This document shows positions 1 through 9,188 of a stretch of DNA of 64,000 nucleotides, in pieces (positions within the stretch are counted from its first letter, which is position 1; each line of letters opens with the position of its first letter). The stretch spans positions 16,633-80,632 of the forward strand of contig JAURDA010000003.1 in the NCBI GenBank assembly GCA_030828165.1. Reading direction: 5' to 3'. A program made the position numbers and the translations under genes. The notes under the pieces were generated by a model, which was given only the letters and a program-made list of their open reading frames with translations, did not search any database and had not been told where the DNA came from. The DNA comes from Candidatus Poseidonia sp. GTDB lineage: Archaea > Thermoplasmatota > Poseidoniia > Poseidoniales > Poseidoniaceae.

Positions 1-796
1 CTCCTACGCCGTTGATAACGATGTTCCGGTCATGTTCGTTACGGAGGACACGACCCGTTCCAACCCTGAAGATGTCAAAATGATCTACCAACGAGCAATG
101 GAATTGGGCGTTCGCCGCCTCTGCGTTTGTGATACGTGCGGCCACGTCACTCCCAACGGGGTCAAGAAACTCCTCTCGTTCATTGACGAAGAGGTCATCA
201 AAGACGCTGGGTATCAACGCCAAGACATCGAGGTCAACTGGCACGGCCACCAAGACCGTGGTTTGGGCGTTGCCAACAACATCGCTGCCGTTGAGGCGGG
301 CGCCGACGTTATTCACGGAACCGCCCTTGGTGTTGGTGAACGCGCAGGGAACGCACCTCTTGACCAAACGCTGGTGAATCTCAAACTCATGGGCGTCATT
401 GACAACGACCTCACCTTGCTCGACACCTACATGCAAAAGGCCAACGAATACATCGAGGTCCCTCTGCCTCGAAACTACCCCGTGTTTGGGAACGACGCCT
501 TTGAAACCGGAACGGGCGTTCACGCCTCGGCGGTCATCAAAGCCATGCGAAAGGGCGACCACTGGCTGGCCGACCGGGTGTATTCCGGTGTTCCTGCGGG
601 TGATTTCGGTCTCAAACAGGTCATTCGTATCGGTCACATGTCCGGGCGCTCGAACATCATTTGGTGGCTTGAACAAAACGGTATTGAGGCGAACGATGAC
701 TTGGTCGCCCATCTGTTTGAAGTGGCGAAGAGCCAAAAACGGAACATGCTGGAGAGCGAGATCCACGAGGCCGTCGCTGCCTTCTCGGGTCAATGA
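1..796 (+). CDS. 2-isopropylmalate synthase family enzyme, 3' part
   Basis: The 5' end lies outside the window; the frame is open from base 2 and ends with TGA at 794. The visible part is the C-terminal half of a DRE-TIM aldolase-type barrel. It carries a metal-site strand with HGHQD, where the family usually has HND, followed by an ANNIAAVEAGAD helix and a VGERAGNAPLDQ loop, both typical of isopropylmalate, homocitrate and citramalate synthases. These enzymes condense acetyl-CoA with a 2-oxoacid. Only a short helical tail follows the barrel, so the LeuA regulatory dimer domain that gives leucine feedback is absent. The substrate cannot be told from this half. The gene converges with the next one, stop to stop. 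Confidence 0.85.
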   Translation, partial: SYAVDNDVPVMFVTEDTTRSNPEDVKMIYQRAMELGVRRLCVCDTCGHVTPNGVKKLLSFIDEEVIKDAGYQRQDIEVNWHGHQDRGLGVANNIAAVEAGADVIHGTALGVGERAGNAPLDQTLVNLKLMGVIDNDLTLLDTYMQKANEYIEVPLPRNYPVFGNDAFETGTGVHASAVIKAMRKGDHWLADRVYSGVPAGDFGLKQVIRIGHMSGRSNIIWWLEQNGIEANDDLVAHLFEVAKSQKRNMLESEIHEAVAAFSGQ

Positions 797-2173
797 TCAC
801 GCTGCTTCTTCTTCCTCGAACTCTTTCTCTTCGTTGGTGATTTTTGAGGCGATCCATTCCGAATCAACCTCGCCACCGATCCATTCGCCGTCAAGCGAAA
901 TCTCGTTGATTTCGTGCTCTTCTCGCCATACCCGTTCTTCCATTGAGCCGTTGACGATGAAGCGCCCGTTCTCGTCAATTTGCTCCTGCAAAAGCGAGAA
1001 GTGTTTGGCGATCGGCAAGAAGTGGCCAACGGGCATGCCGGCGGAAGTGAACGGGTTGGTTGCCGCCCCGATGACGAGGCCGTCCTCTGGCGCAACGATG
1101 TCCACCGTCATCCCGGGGGTTGCTGGGTCGGAAATGGTCGCTACAACCTCTCCTTCTCGCATCACGCTGCCCGCTGAGACAAACATGTCCAACAGGCCAC
1201 CTTCGCCGGCTCTCAGCCACGTTGAGCCGCTCGCCAAAATCCGGAACTTAGGTCGCTGTGGGTTTCCTGGAATCATGCGCATGGAACGAAGCGCATTCAG
1301 GATGCCGTGAACTGCGACCTTGACGGATTGGTCTCCAAGAAAATCAGCCCCTCCTCCTTCGTAGGTGATGACGGGAATGTCGAGTTTGTTGGCGGTTCGC
1401 CGCAGCGTTCCCTTTGGTGGGATGGAATCCAAGAGGATTTCAATGCCGAAGGATTTCGCAAGTAAGTATGAACTTGTATGGGTCAAGTCGACCCGAACCT
1501 GAGGCATGTTTGTTCGGCCTTTTGCTGCGCTATGCAGGTCGATAATGGCGTCGCTGTCCTCCACGAGATGCGACCAAACTTGGTCCGCCACGCGACGGGT
1601 GGTGGACCCTCCGGGGTCGCCGGGGAATTGACGGTTCAGGTCCCTGCCGTCTGGGAAATAGCGAGATTTCATCCGATAGCCCGGGAGATTGACGACGGGC
1701 ACGATTCGGAGGGTGCCTGCCATGGTGGCGGGGTCCAGCGGTTTTCCTGAGTCGGTGAAAGCGTTGCTCAGGAGGTGGGTGCATGCTGATGGGCCGGTGA
1801 GTTCGTCGCCGTGAATGGCACCCAGTACGGTGATGCAGGGCCCCGGTCGTGCGCCGTGCAAAACGGTGACCGGGACCGGCCAGCGGTCGCCAAGGTTGAC
1901 ATCCAACAACGGAAGGTGGACGGTTCGAAGCGTCCCGGGCTTGATCCGCTTGCGGTAAAACCGAATGTCGCCCCATGTTGATGTGCGGTCCCATTCGGGT
2001 CGGTCTTCGGTTTGATGAGCTTTCATGGCTTCTTCAATCGCTACCTTTCGCCGTTTGGGCAACTCGTGAGCGACACGCACTTTGCGGACGGTTTTCTTCC
2101 GTCGCTCGCCCATGGCCTTTCGACGGTTGTCGTCCTCATCAACGCTCCGCTCTTCAGCCGCAACAAACTCCAT
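797..2173 (-). CDS. Succinylglutamate desuccinylase/aspartoacylase-family (M14) hydrolase
   Basis: A zinc carboxypeptidase-fold hydrolase of the AstE/AspA type. The zinc motif HGDE sits in GAIHGDELTG, the third ligand is the His of IIDLHSA, and a candidate catalytic Glu lies in TYEGGG. A substrate-clamp stretch GRDLNRQFPGD is also present. Such enzymes remove acyl groups from amino acids or related amides; the substrate here is unknown. The C-terminal part resembles a biotinyl-lipoyl-like barrel, as in many AstE-like proteins. The N-terminus is uncertain. The frame is open to an ATG at 2200 that overlaps the divergent hotdog gene, with further ATGs at 2173 and 2113. The first 60 residues are basic and poorly conserved in appearance. 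I chose 2173 to avoid the overlap. Confidence 0.8.
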   Translation of the reverse strand: MEFVAAEERSVDEDDNRRKAMGERRKKTVRKVRVAHELPKRRKVAIEEAMKAHQTEDRPEWDRTSTWGDIRFYRKRIKPGTLRTVHLPLLDVNLGDRWPVPVTVLHGARPGPCITVLGAIHGDELTGPSACTHLLSNAFTDSGKPLDPATMAGTLRIVPVVNLPGYRMKSRYFPDGRDLNRQFPGDPGGSTTRRVADQVWSHLVEDSDAIIDLHSAAKGRTNMPQVRVDLTHTSSYLLAKSFGIEILLDSIPPKGTLRRTANKLDIPVITYEGGGADFLGDQSVKVAVHGILNALRSMRMIPGNPQRPKFRILASGSTWLRAGEGGLLDMFVSAGSVMREGEVVATISDPATPGMTVDIVAPEDGLVIGAATNPFTSAGMPVGHFLPIAKHFSLLQEQIDENGRFIVNGSMEERVWREEHEINEISLDGEWIGGEVDSEWIASKITNEEKEFEEEEAA

Positions 2174-2198
2174 GAAGCGTCCTTGCCCGTGGGTGGAC

Positions 2199-2666
2199 AT
2201 GAGCGAGCAAGGTGTCCAGCGAACCTATGCGCCCAACTCCATCTGTTTTGGATGTGGCCCGGCGAATGAACACGGTTTGCAAATCGATTCGTACAGAACC
2301 GAAGACGGTCTCGTGATGACCTTTCAACCTCAACCAGAACACCAAGCCTTCCCAGGCATGGTGAACGGCGGAATCATCGGCACGTTGCTCGACTGTCACG
2401 GCAACTGGGCAGCCGCCATGGCCCTTATGGACGCCGGCAACTTGGACGAACCTCCCTGCACCGTGACGGCAACGTACGAAGTGAAACTTCGCCGCCCCAC
2501 GCCGGTCGACACCGAGTTAACCGTGGTTGCCCGTGTGGTCGAACTCATGGAGGACCGGGCCAACGTCGAACTCTCGCTTGAAGCAAACGGGAAAACCTGC
2601 GCTACCGGAAGTGGGCTCTTTGTCGCCGTCAAGGAAGGCCACCCTGCATACCATCGCTGGTCGTGA
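2199..2666 (+). CDS. PaaI-like hotdog-fold thioesterase
   Basis: A 155-residue single hotdog domain. It has the N-terminal CFGCGPANEHGL stretch and the helix GMVNGGIIGTLLDCHG typical of PaaI/YbgC-like acyl-CoA thioesterases, where the helix contacts the pantetheine and the thioester. The second half (VKLRRPTPVDTELTV) is the usual beta strand pair. It probably hydrolyses an acyl- or aryl-CoA in the cytoplasm; the substrate is unknown. The chosen ATG gives the normal N-terminus of the family. An upstream in-frame extension would only read through the antisense of the neighbouring hydrolase. The start codons of the two divergent genes lie almost back to back, so they may share one short promoter region. 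Confidence 0.85.
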   Translation: MSEQGVQRTYAPNSICFGCGPANEHGLQIDSYRTEDGLVMTFQPQPEHQAFPGMVNGGIIGTLLDCHGNWAAAMALMDAGNLDEPPCTVTATYEVKLRRPTPVDTELTVVARVVELMEDRANVELSLEANGKTCATGSGLFVAVKEGHPAYHRWS

Positions 2667-2676
2667 GGCGAACGGC

Positions 2677-3207
2677 ATGGCCAGAGCGAACCCTCAGCAA
2701 AAGGTCGCTCTTGAACAGCTCCGTGAAGACGTCCTCGGGACCATGCAAGACCTGTCGTTGGTCGGCGTTCAAGTCATATCGGCGTTGGAAGACCTGCCTC
2801 TTGGTGTCCTGCGGCGAAGCGCCACGCAGCGGCACGGCGTGACGCGTTGGAGGCGGGGAGCCGACGGTACCCTCGTCGTTGAAACGGTGGATTTGCATCC
2901 AAACTTGTTGTGCGAGGCTTGGAATTCATATGCGAAGTTTGTCTTGTACCACGAATTTCTTCATGCACTCGGGTGGCGAGCCCACGACATGCACTTCCGA
3001 GGGCTTGAAGCCCTGTGGCCCGATGCTGCTGCCCGCAGACTCGGACCTTCGTTTACGCAGGCGATGCGAACGAATCGGGCCACGTGGATGTGGTCGTGCT
3101 CCACGTGCGATCAGCGTTTTCCTCGCCAAAAGCGAGGAAACGGCAGATATATCTGCCGAACGTGTCGAACTCCCCTGCTTGATGTTCCCGTGCATGACGC
3201 TCAATGA
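2677..3207 (+). CDS. SprT-like zinc metalloprotease
   Basis: A 176-residue protein of the SprT/Spartan family. The HEFLHALGW segment supplies the HExxH zinc-binding active site, and a following HDMHF offers a third His. The C-terminal tail is a zinc ribbon, with CSTC and CRTC pairs separated by about 14 residues. Eukaryotic Spartan degrades proteins crosslinked to DNA; the archaeal short forms are less studied, so a role in clearing DNA-protein crosslinks is an inference. The ATG at 2677 follows the hotdog stop by 10 nt, and the 3' end overlaps the next gene by ATGA, so these genes are probably cotranscribed. Confidence 0.82.
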   Translation: MARANPQQKVALEQLREDVLGTMQDLSLVGVQVISALEDLPLGVLRRSATQRHGVTRWRRGADGTLVVETVDLHPNLLCEAWNSYAKFVLYHEFLHALGWRAHDMHFRGLEALWPDAAARRLGPSFTQAMRTNRATWMWSCSTCDQRFPRQKRGNGRYICRTCRTPLLDVPVHDAQ

Positions 3208-5279
3208 TATACCAGTTCACTGTGGTCGTCGTGTTGAGCATGGCCAACTTCACGCGTCCGCTCCTGGTGCTCGGGGTGCTGATGGTGTCGTTCTACCAGC
3301 CGTGGACGCTGGTTCATGCATCCGCTGGCCTCACCTCCGAAGAGAACGGCGGCGACCTCTTCTTGTCGTGCAGAGAGGACAACGACTGCGTCCTCACGCC
3401 AACGCCGATCGGCGAAGAGGTTGTGACGGGCCAGAGTTCAGCCAACGCTTTTCAGTCGGAAACGTTGACGTTTGAATTTCAAGCCGACCCTCCCCAACAC
3501 CACGTGGCATTGCTTCCAGACCTGATGGCGCTGATGGAAATTGATTTCAAACACCAAACCGAAGCGGGGAGTTTGTTCCGGCCCGCTCTCAATGCCCGTT
3601 TGATTTTGGGTCAAAGCGTCAACGAGTGGTCCTTCGAAGCGGATCAACTTCCGCAAACGAACCCGGCCCCCTACGTGTTGGAGGATGAACCCCTCTCGCT
3701 CACCGGTGGGCGGGTCCTGTGGGAGGATGAACCTCTTCGTTTGGTGCTCACGTTCACGTTGGACCGGCCGGGTACGTGGGCCTTGAACATGCGTGGGGCT
3801 TCCGTGGTCAAACTCGATGTCCCTTGGTCCATCGATGCTGAGGCCGTTGACCGAGACGAACCCACTTCCACCACCCAGCCCCGCTCAACCCAGTTTGAGG
3901 ACCTCAACGTTGGGGCGTTGGTGGGCGCAGACCACGACTGTTGGGCCTTTGAGGTGGAAACCCACGAAGTCTTGAGGCTCTTGGTCGAATGGGAGCAAGT
4001 GCCCATTGAATTGGAACAACCGCATCCCGTTCCCGATTTCATCACCGCCGCAGGCCGCCGAGCACCTGCGCCGGAGGTTCTGGTTGATGATGACGGCTCG
4101 TCGGTCAAAATGACGTACCGATGGCGCGCCTTATCCACGGGCGATTACACGATGTGCATGCACGGCTCGCCGGGGAAGGTTCAGCCCTACACGTGGTCAG
4201 GGGCGTTTGGCTACGAAGGATTGGGTCCCACCGACCCCACGGGTTTTGGTTCGGCAAGTTACTATCCTCAAGGCGCCGCTTTGCTCGGAGACCTCGACGA
4301 CCCATACCGACTCCACGGCCAGGGTCTTGCGCTTCTTCTCCTCTCCATGGTGATGCTCGGGGTCTTTCTCTTGGTGGCGATGCGACCAACAACCTCCTAC
4401 AAGCTTCGGTTGGGCCTCTTCGTCCCCGGCGCGGTTCTCCTTCTCGTCGGTGGGGTTCTGCATCCGTTGTGGGCCATGGCCGATGAAGTCCAGCATGAAG
4501 ACGAAATCACGCTCGACACGCTCATTGAAATGCGCTTGCAACAACTCTGGGACGTTTCAGCCGACGGCGTTCCCGACCAGACCCTCTCCACGCACACAGG
4601 GGCCACTTGGGGCATGCTCGACGGCGAGAAATTGAAACTGAAACTGACCGTTGAAGAAGCGATCCCGCTCGAAGACGGCCGATGGCAGTTGTTGGTTCCT
4701 GAACTTGCTTCGCTTCGTCTTGACCAAGCCATTTTCGGGCAAGTCGCCAAAGGGCAAACGTACCAGTCCGACGATGGCATGTTGGAAAGCCAGACCGTTC
4801 GCTTCGTGTTGCTCGCTGGACGTTCCCTCTTGCTCGACCTCTTGATGTTGGAAGCCTTGTTGGTGGTTGATGACGTTCCCGACTCATCGGTCTTCCACAT
4901 TGAAACCACGATGGTCGCTACCCATGCCGCCGGGTCCATCGCTGCGCCTGCATGGGGCACTCGGCCCGAGGGAATTTCTACAGCGGAATGGGTCCGCTTG
5001 CAAGGCTCCCTGTTCCCCGATCGTATTTCCATCAGTTTGTGCGATTGCGACTTGGATCTCTTGGACGTCACCTTCCTCCCCTCCAGCGGTTTTGACTTGG
5101 CGGACTTGCCTCAACAGTGGGGCCTGCGAAACGCCGTGGGTCTCCTCCCCTACGGTTCGGTGTTGATGTGGTTGGGCCTCATTTTGGGTGCGAGCGCCAC
5201 CACGATGGAGGTTCAACGAGCATCAAGAGCCCAAAAACTCGCAGAGGCTTACCGCTCAGAGGGCGGCCAATGGGCGTGA
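3204..5279 (+). CDS. Large membrane-anchored protein, function unknown
   Basis: I do not recognise this 691-residue protein. It starts with a hydrophobic stretch that looks like a signal peptide; an alternative ATG at 3240 gives MANFTRPLLVLGVLMVSFY. A long extracellular, beta-rich acidic region follows to about residue 360. Two adjacent membrane segments (GLALLLLSMVMLGVFLL and LFVPGAVLLLVGGVL) come next, then a second soluble region and a last membrane segment near the C-terminus, with a short basic cytoplasmic tail. Two Cys in the first domain and a CDCD motif near residue 613 are notable. It overlaps the SprT-like gene by ATGA and converges with the next gene with one base between the stops. 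Confidence 0.75.
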   Translation: MIYQFTVVVVLSMANFTRPLLVLGVLMVSFYQPWTLVHASAGLTSEENGGDLFLSCREDNDCVLTPTPIGEEVVTGQSSANAFQSETLTFEFQADPPQHHVALLPDLMALMEIDFKHQTEAGSLFRPALNARLILGQSVNEWSFEADQLPQTNPAPYVLEDEPLSLTGGRVLWEDEPLRLVLTFTLDRPGTWALNMRGASVVKLDVPWSIDAEAVDRDEPTSTTQPRSTQFEDLNVGALVGADHDCWAFEVETHEVLRLLVEWEQVPIELEQPHPVPDFITAAGRRAPAPEVLVDDDGSSVKMTYRWRALSTGDYTMCMHGSPGKVQPYTWSGAFGYEGLGPTDPTGFGSASYYPQGAALLGDLDDPYRLHGQGLALLLLSMVMLGVFLLVAMRPTTSYKLRLGLFVPGAVLLLVGGVLHPLWAMADEVQHEDEITLDTLIEMRLQQLWDVSADGVPDQTLSTHTGATWGMLDGEKLKLKLTVEEAIPLEDGRWQLLVPELASLRLDQAIFGQVAKGQTYQSDDGMLESQTVRFVLLAGRSLLLDLLMLEALLVVDDVPDSSVFHIETTMVATHAAGSIAAPAWGTRPEGISTAEWVRLQGSLFPDRISISLCDCDLDLLDVTFLPSSGFDLADLPQQWGLRNAVGLLPYGSVLMWLGLILGASATTMEVQRASRAQKLAEAYRSEGGQWA

Positions 5280-5280
5280 A

Positions 5281-5898
5281 TCATTCCTTGTTTTTCTTTT
5301 CCAATTCATCGGAAACAGCAGCCGAGACTTCCTCTTTTGACATGTTTGCAGCTTTGGCTGCTTCATCGATGGATTCGGCTTCGGCTTCGGTGATCTTGCC
5401 ATCCGCTGCTGCGGACTTAATGGCGGCCTTGACGTTGATGTCAGCCGCTTCGGAATCGGTAATGCCTAGTGCCTCCTGGAATGATTTCAATTCCACGAGT
5501 TCCTCTTTGGTGATGACGCCGTCCTGCCATGCGGATTCGTAAGCGTGAACCAAAAAGTCACGGTAGGCGTCTTGGTTGAGCAAAACGTCTCGAATCAAGC
5601 CGGTGTCGACCCCGGAGGGGCCGTCCGCCATGTCGAGCAGAGCGATGGAGCGGCGGACTTCCTTGACGGCCATGTCTTTCAGTCCGTGGCCTGCCCAGAC
5701 CGCACCGGCCGCGACGACGGCAGCGGAGAACCAGCGCATCACGTTGGCGTCCACGATTTCACCGGGTTCAATGAGGTGGAAGATGCCCAAAACGACCATC
5801 GCTGCACCGCACATGACCTCCACCCAATCGTTCAAATCGGGTTCATCGTCAAACACCGAGAGCCGTTCTTCAACCATGGACTCAACGTCGTCGCTCAT
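5281..5898 (-). CDS. Membrane protein with TerB-like C-terminal domain
   Basis: A 205-residue acidic protein. Residues about 25-50 and 55-75 form two hydrophobic segments, placing it in the membrane. The C-terminal 110 residues are helical with two similar repeats, DGVITKEELVEL and DGKITEAEAESI, each followed by a short helix ending in LGI or ANM. This DGxI-x3-E pattern is that of TerB/tellurite-resistance-like domains, which have metal-binding acidic loops somewhat like EF hands. The function of these domains is poorly known; they occur in envelope-stress and defence proteins. Here there is no ter operon nearby. It is transcribed divergently from hel308 with about 88 nt between the starts. 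Confidence 0.65.
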   Translation of the reverse strand: MSDDVESMVEERLSVFDDEPDLNDWVEVMCGAAMVVLGIFHLIEPGEIVDANVMRWFSAAVVAAGAVWAGHGLKDMAVKEVRRSIALLDMADGPSGVDTGLIRDVLLNQDAYRDFLVHAYESAWQDGVITKEELVELKSFQEALGITDSEAADINVKAAIKSAAADGKITEAEAESIDEAAKAANMSKEEVSAAVSDELEKKNKE

Positions 5899-5986
5899 GA
5901 ACTGACCATCCCTCGGTGGGACTTAGGGATGTCGGCCTGCACCCCCCTCCGTCGTCCTTTTGAACCGCTGCCTCAACTCTGGGTGC

Positions 5987-8590
5987 ATGGAGGGGTTTGA
6001 GCGTGATGTTGCAGCGCTTGACCTGCCCTCCAAATTCGTCAAGTTTCTTCAGCGAGAATGGGGAATTGAACAACTTCACCCGCCGCAAGCCGAAGCCGTT
6101 CCCTCGGTGGTCGAGGGTCGGAATACCCTGATCGCCATACCCACGGCATCCGGTAAGTCGCTTCTTGCTTACATTGCCATGGTGAAGCGCTTGAGCGAAG
6201 GTCACGACCGTTCAAAAGCCATCTACATCGTCCCGCTCAAGGCGTTGGCGATGGAGAAATACGAGGAGTTGACCGAAGTGGGTCGAGCCATGGGATTCTC
6301 GGTGGGCTTGGGCATCGGGGACGCGACGTCTGAAGCGAAGAACATCAAGGAGTGCAACATCTTGGTATGCACCTCCGAAAAACTCGATTCGTTGATGCGT
6401 CACAACGCCGAACTTCTTGCTGATGTTTGCTGCGTGGTGGCCGATGAATTCCATTTGATGAACGACGCTACTCGGGGCCCGACCCTTGAGATCAACCTCA
6501 CCCGTCTCCGGCACATCAAACCGGATGCTCAACTCGTCGCCCTCTCTGCAACCGTGGGGAACGCCGAGGCGTTGGCGACGTGGCTGGATGCCACGCTCAT
6601 CCAGTCCGATTGGCGGCCCGTCGCCCTTGAATACGCCACGTTCCACGACTTTCACGTCGAGCCTCGGAAATTGCAATCGCCTGGAGAGGGGGGGGACGTT
6701 CCTCCATTGGGGCCGCCCCGCCATCTCGAGGGGCTCAAAAGCCACCCCGTTTGGAGTGTGGTGAGCGACGGTATGGATTCGGAAAGCCAAGTCCTGATGT
6801 TTGTCGGCACCCGAAGAAGCGCCCAATCGGAGGCGAAAAACCTCGCAAAGCGCGTCACGAAACGACTTTCTAAGGAACAGCCTGACCGATTGCTCAAACT
6901 CAATGAACTCGCTGAACGGCTTTCAGGACGGAATCAGTCAAACCTCGCAGAACAACTTGCTTCTTGCCTCGCAGGTGGTGTCGGATTCCATCATGCGGGA
7001 CTCACCCATGCCCAGCGAAAGGAGGTCGAAGCCGCCTTCAAGTCCGGTCTTTTGGTGGCGCTCACCGCCACGCCCACCCTCGCAGCGGGGGTCAATCTTC
7101 CTGCACGCCGCGTTTTGGTGCGTGACCTCAAACGATGGGACGACGGCATGAGTCGTCCCCTACCGGTGATGGAGGTGCGCCAAATGCTTGGGCGGGCAGG
7201 ACGGCCAAAATACGACACGCAAGGCGAAGCATGGGTGTACTGTAAAGGGACGGACGGTTGGGAGGTGGCCGACGCCGTGGCGGATCGGTATTTCTTCGGT
7301 CCCGTTGAGGACGTGACGTCGAAATTGGCTTCTGAACCCGCCTTGAGAATGCACCTCCTGGCAAGCGTCGCCACCGGAGGCTTGGTCCACCGAGGGGACA
7401 TTGAGCACTTTTTCTTCTCAACGTTCCTCGGTTCAACCATGCCGGCGAGCCAACTCAAGGAGCGCCTGTCAACCATGCTCGGGTGGTTGGTTGAGGAACG
7501 CTTTCTGCGAAAATGCGGCGATGACCCGCACTTCACCCCCCGTTCAACCGAGGCCAACAACGCTGATGGCGAGGAGGAGGCTTGGGACGACACGGTTCCA
7601 GCGTGGGCATCGAGCGCTGTGGAAACCGCTGGTGTGGCGTGGTCCCCCCAGGCATCAGGGTCGCCTGTGCTACGCTCCCCCTCCGTACACACCTCGCCGG
7701 TGTTCGGGTTTTCGCCGGCTTCCTCCTTTGGGCACGGTTCAACCCCCGCTTTGAATCCGGTGGAGGACGGGCCCGGTATGCGTTACGAAGCCACGGCGAT
7801 GGGTGAGCGGGTGACGCAGCTCTACCTTGACCCTCTTTCCGCTTCCATTTTGCGGACGGGCTTGCGGAGAGCGGTGAGGCGATTGGTTCGCCAAGATGCA
7901 CCGGTGAGTGATTTCGGGTTGCTCCACCTTGCCGTTGCAACGCCGGATTTTGCGTCGTTGTGGGCGAAGACGGCGGACATGGAGGCCAATTCGGCGACGT
8001 GGCTCAAAGCCAACGCCACCGAGAACGAGCTCCTGATCGAACCGGGCTATGCAGAAGCCATGCTGAGCGACATCAAAAGCGCATGGATGGTTGAAGAGTG
8101 GACCGAAGAAACCACGCTGCGAGAACTGGAGAAATCGTTGGACGTTCTCCCGGGCGATGTTCACCATCGCGTGGATTTGATGGGTTGGCTTCTTTCGGGT
8201 GCTCAACACGTTGTCCTCACCGACGACGTGTTTGCTGAGGAGCACATGGGCATCGTTTCGCAACTGGTACAACAAGTGAGCGTCCTCCAACAACGCGTAC
8301 GGCACGGTTGCAAAGCCGATTTGCTTCAACTCGTCAACATTCGTCACGTTGGGCGACAACGAGCCCGTGACCTCGCCGCCTTGGGGTTGCGGGAGCCCGG
8401 CGATGTCCTGAACATGAGCCCGAGCATGCGGCAAAAGGTGCTCTCGTTGCGGGGTTGGGGTCCTTTGCTGCTCGACAACATCGAAGCAGAAATCCAGCGC
8501 ATTCTCAAACGCTCAAAGCAACAACCACCTCAAGACAAGCCAAGAGTTGACGATGCCCCGCTCGCCGGTGAACGCCAAGACCATCATTGA
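5987..8590 (+). CDS. hel308: Hel308-type superfamily 2 DNA helicase
   Basis: A Ski2-like DNA helicase that unwinds lagging-strand templates at stalled forks using ATP. From the ATG at 5987 (867 residues) the Q-motif region is followed by Walker A PTASGKS at about 52-58, the DEAH-box variant DEFH at about 153, motif III SATVGN, motif IV VGTRRSAQ, the HHAGL segment, and motif VI QMLGRAGRPK. A winged helix and ratchet domain follow, and the C-terminus has helix-hairpin-helix repeats (RHVGRQRARDLAALG and LRGWGPLLLDNI). An unusual Ser/Pro/Gly-rich insert spans about residues 520-598, between the winged helix and the ratchet. The ATG at 5960 would add nine residues, but 5987 fits the family start. 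The next gene, cgi121, starts right after the stop. Confidence 0.93.
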   Translation: MEGFERDVAALDLPSKFVKFLQREWGIEQLHPPQAEAVPSVVEGRNTLIAIPTASGKSLLAYIAMVKRLSEGHDRSKAIYIVPLKALAMEKYEELTEVGRAMGFSVGLGIGDATSEAKNIKECNILVCTSEKLDSLMRHNAELLADVCCVVADEFHLMNDATRGPTLEINLTRLRHIKPDAQLVALSATVGNAEALATWLDATLIQSDWRPVALEYATFHDFHVEPRKLQSPGEGGDVPPLGPPRHLEGLKSHPVWSVVSDGMDSESQVLMFVGTRRSAQSEAKNLAKRVTKRLSKEQPDRLLKLNELAERLSGRNQSNLAEQLASCLAGGVGFHHAGLTHAQRKEVEAAFKSGLLVALTATPTLAAGVNLPARRVLVRDLKRWDDGMSRPLPVMEVRQMLGRAGRPKYDTQGEAWVYCKGTDGWEVADAVADRYFFGPVEDVTSKLASEPALRMHLLASVATGGLVHRGDIEHFFFSTFLGSTMPASQLKERLSTMLGWLVEERFLRKCGDDPHFTPRSTEANNADGEEEAWDDTVPAWASSAVETAGVAWSPQASGSPVLRSPSVHTSPVFGFSPASSFGHGSTPALNPVEDGPGMRYEATAMGERVTQLYLDPLSASILRTGLRRAVRRLVRQDAPVSDFGLLHLAVATPDFASLWAKTADMEANSATWLKANATENELLIEPGYAEAMLSDIKSAWMVEEWTEETTLRELEKSLDVLPGDVHHRVDLMGWLLSGAQHVVLTDDVFAEEHMGIVSQLVQQVSVLQQRVRHGCKADLLQLVNIRHVGRQRARDLAALGLREPGDVLNMSPSMRQKVLSLRGWGPLLLDNIEAEIQRILKRSKQQPPQDKPRVDDAPLAGERQDHH

Positions 8591-8591
8591 A

Positions 8592-9182
8592 ATGCGATTG
8601 AACCTTCGCCAAACCATGTCGGGCGAGCCGTTTCCGTGTTCTCTCGTAGCCATGGCAGCGAGTGAGGAGGGAACCCCGGTTGACCGGTTTTTACAACACC
8701 GGAGCGACGCACGCTGGGTTTTGATCGGTCAGCACGCCGTTCACTCGCATGTTCAACTTTGGACAGCATGGATTCAAGCTGCTCGTAACGAACTGCGCAA
8801 CACCATGGTTGCCCGTTCGGTCGACGCAGAGTTCCTTCGCTACCTCGCCGGCACGCATCACATCTCGGAGGCCTTCTCCAGAGCAGGAGTAGGTGCTGAC
8901 GATGCCTTGGCTTGGGTTGTTTGGCTCCCTCGAGCAGAAGGGGAGGCGAACGATTTGGGGCACCTTCAGCCCAAAGCCGTTCTCGAGGGTACGTTTGATG
9001 ACGGACTGGCCTCGCTTCTTTCCTCGTTGTCATGGTCGAAGGGCGAATCCGAAGCCTCTCCATCTATAGAGGGGATGAAACGTTTGGGCATCGACGTGGA
9101 GGGGTGGGCAGAGGAACGCCTTGAGGAAGCGATTCTCGCTCATGTTTTGATGGCCGACGACCAAAGTTCCTCCCACCGGTAG
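8592..9182 (+). CDS. cgi121: KEOPS complex subunit Cgi121
   Basis: A 196-residue protein matching the Cgi121/TPRKB family, the KEOPS subunit that binds Bud32 and helps bring tRNA to the Kae1 enzyme making t6A37. The diagnostic segment is FLRYLAGTHHISEAFSRAGV, followed by a short strand ending WVVWLP. The protein is longer than the usual 150-180 residues, mainly from an acidic, serine-rich C-terminal insert. Its start is uncertain: the ATG at 8592 follows the helicase TGA by one base, while ATGs at 8547 and 8553 would overlap the helicase by about 40 nt. From memory, cgi121 beside hel308 also occurs in other euryarchaea, which supports the call. Confidence 0.82.
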   Translation: MRLNLRQTMSGEPFPCSLVAMAASEEGTPVDRFLQHRSDARWVLIGQHAVHSHVQLWTAWIQAARNELRNTMVARSVDAEFLRYLAGTHHISEAFSRAGVGADDALAWVVWLPRAEGEANDLGHLQPKAVLEGTFDDGLASLLSSLSWSKGESEASPSIEGMKRLGIDVEGWAEERLEEAILAHVLMADDQSSSHR

Positions 9183-9188
9183 GGGGAG

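Noticed and set aside
399..1310. 303-residue open frame on the plus strand
   Set aside because: Overlaps the isopropylmalate-synthase-family gene and the antisense of the M14 hydrolase; no family features.
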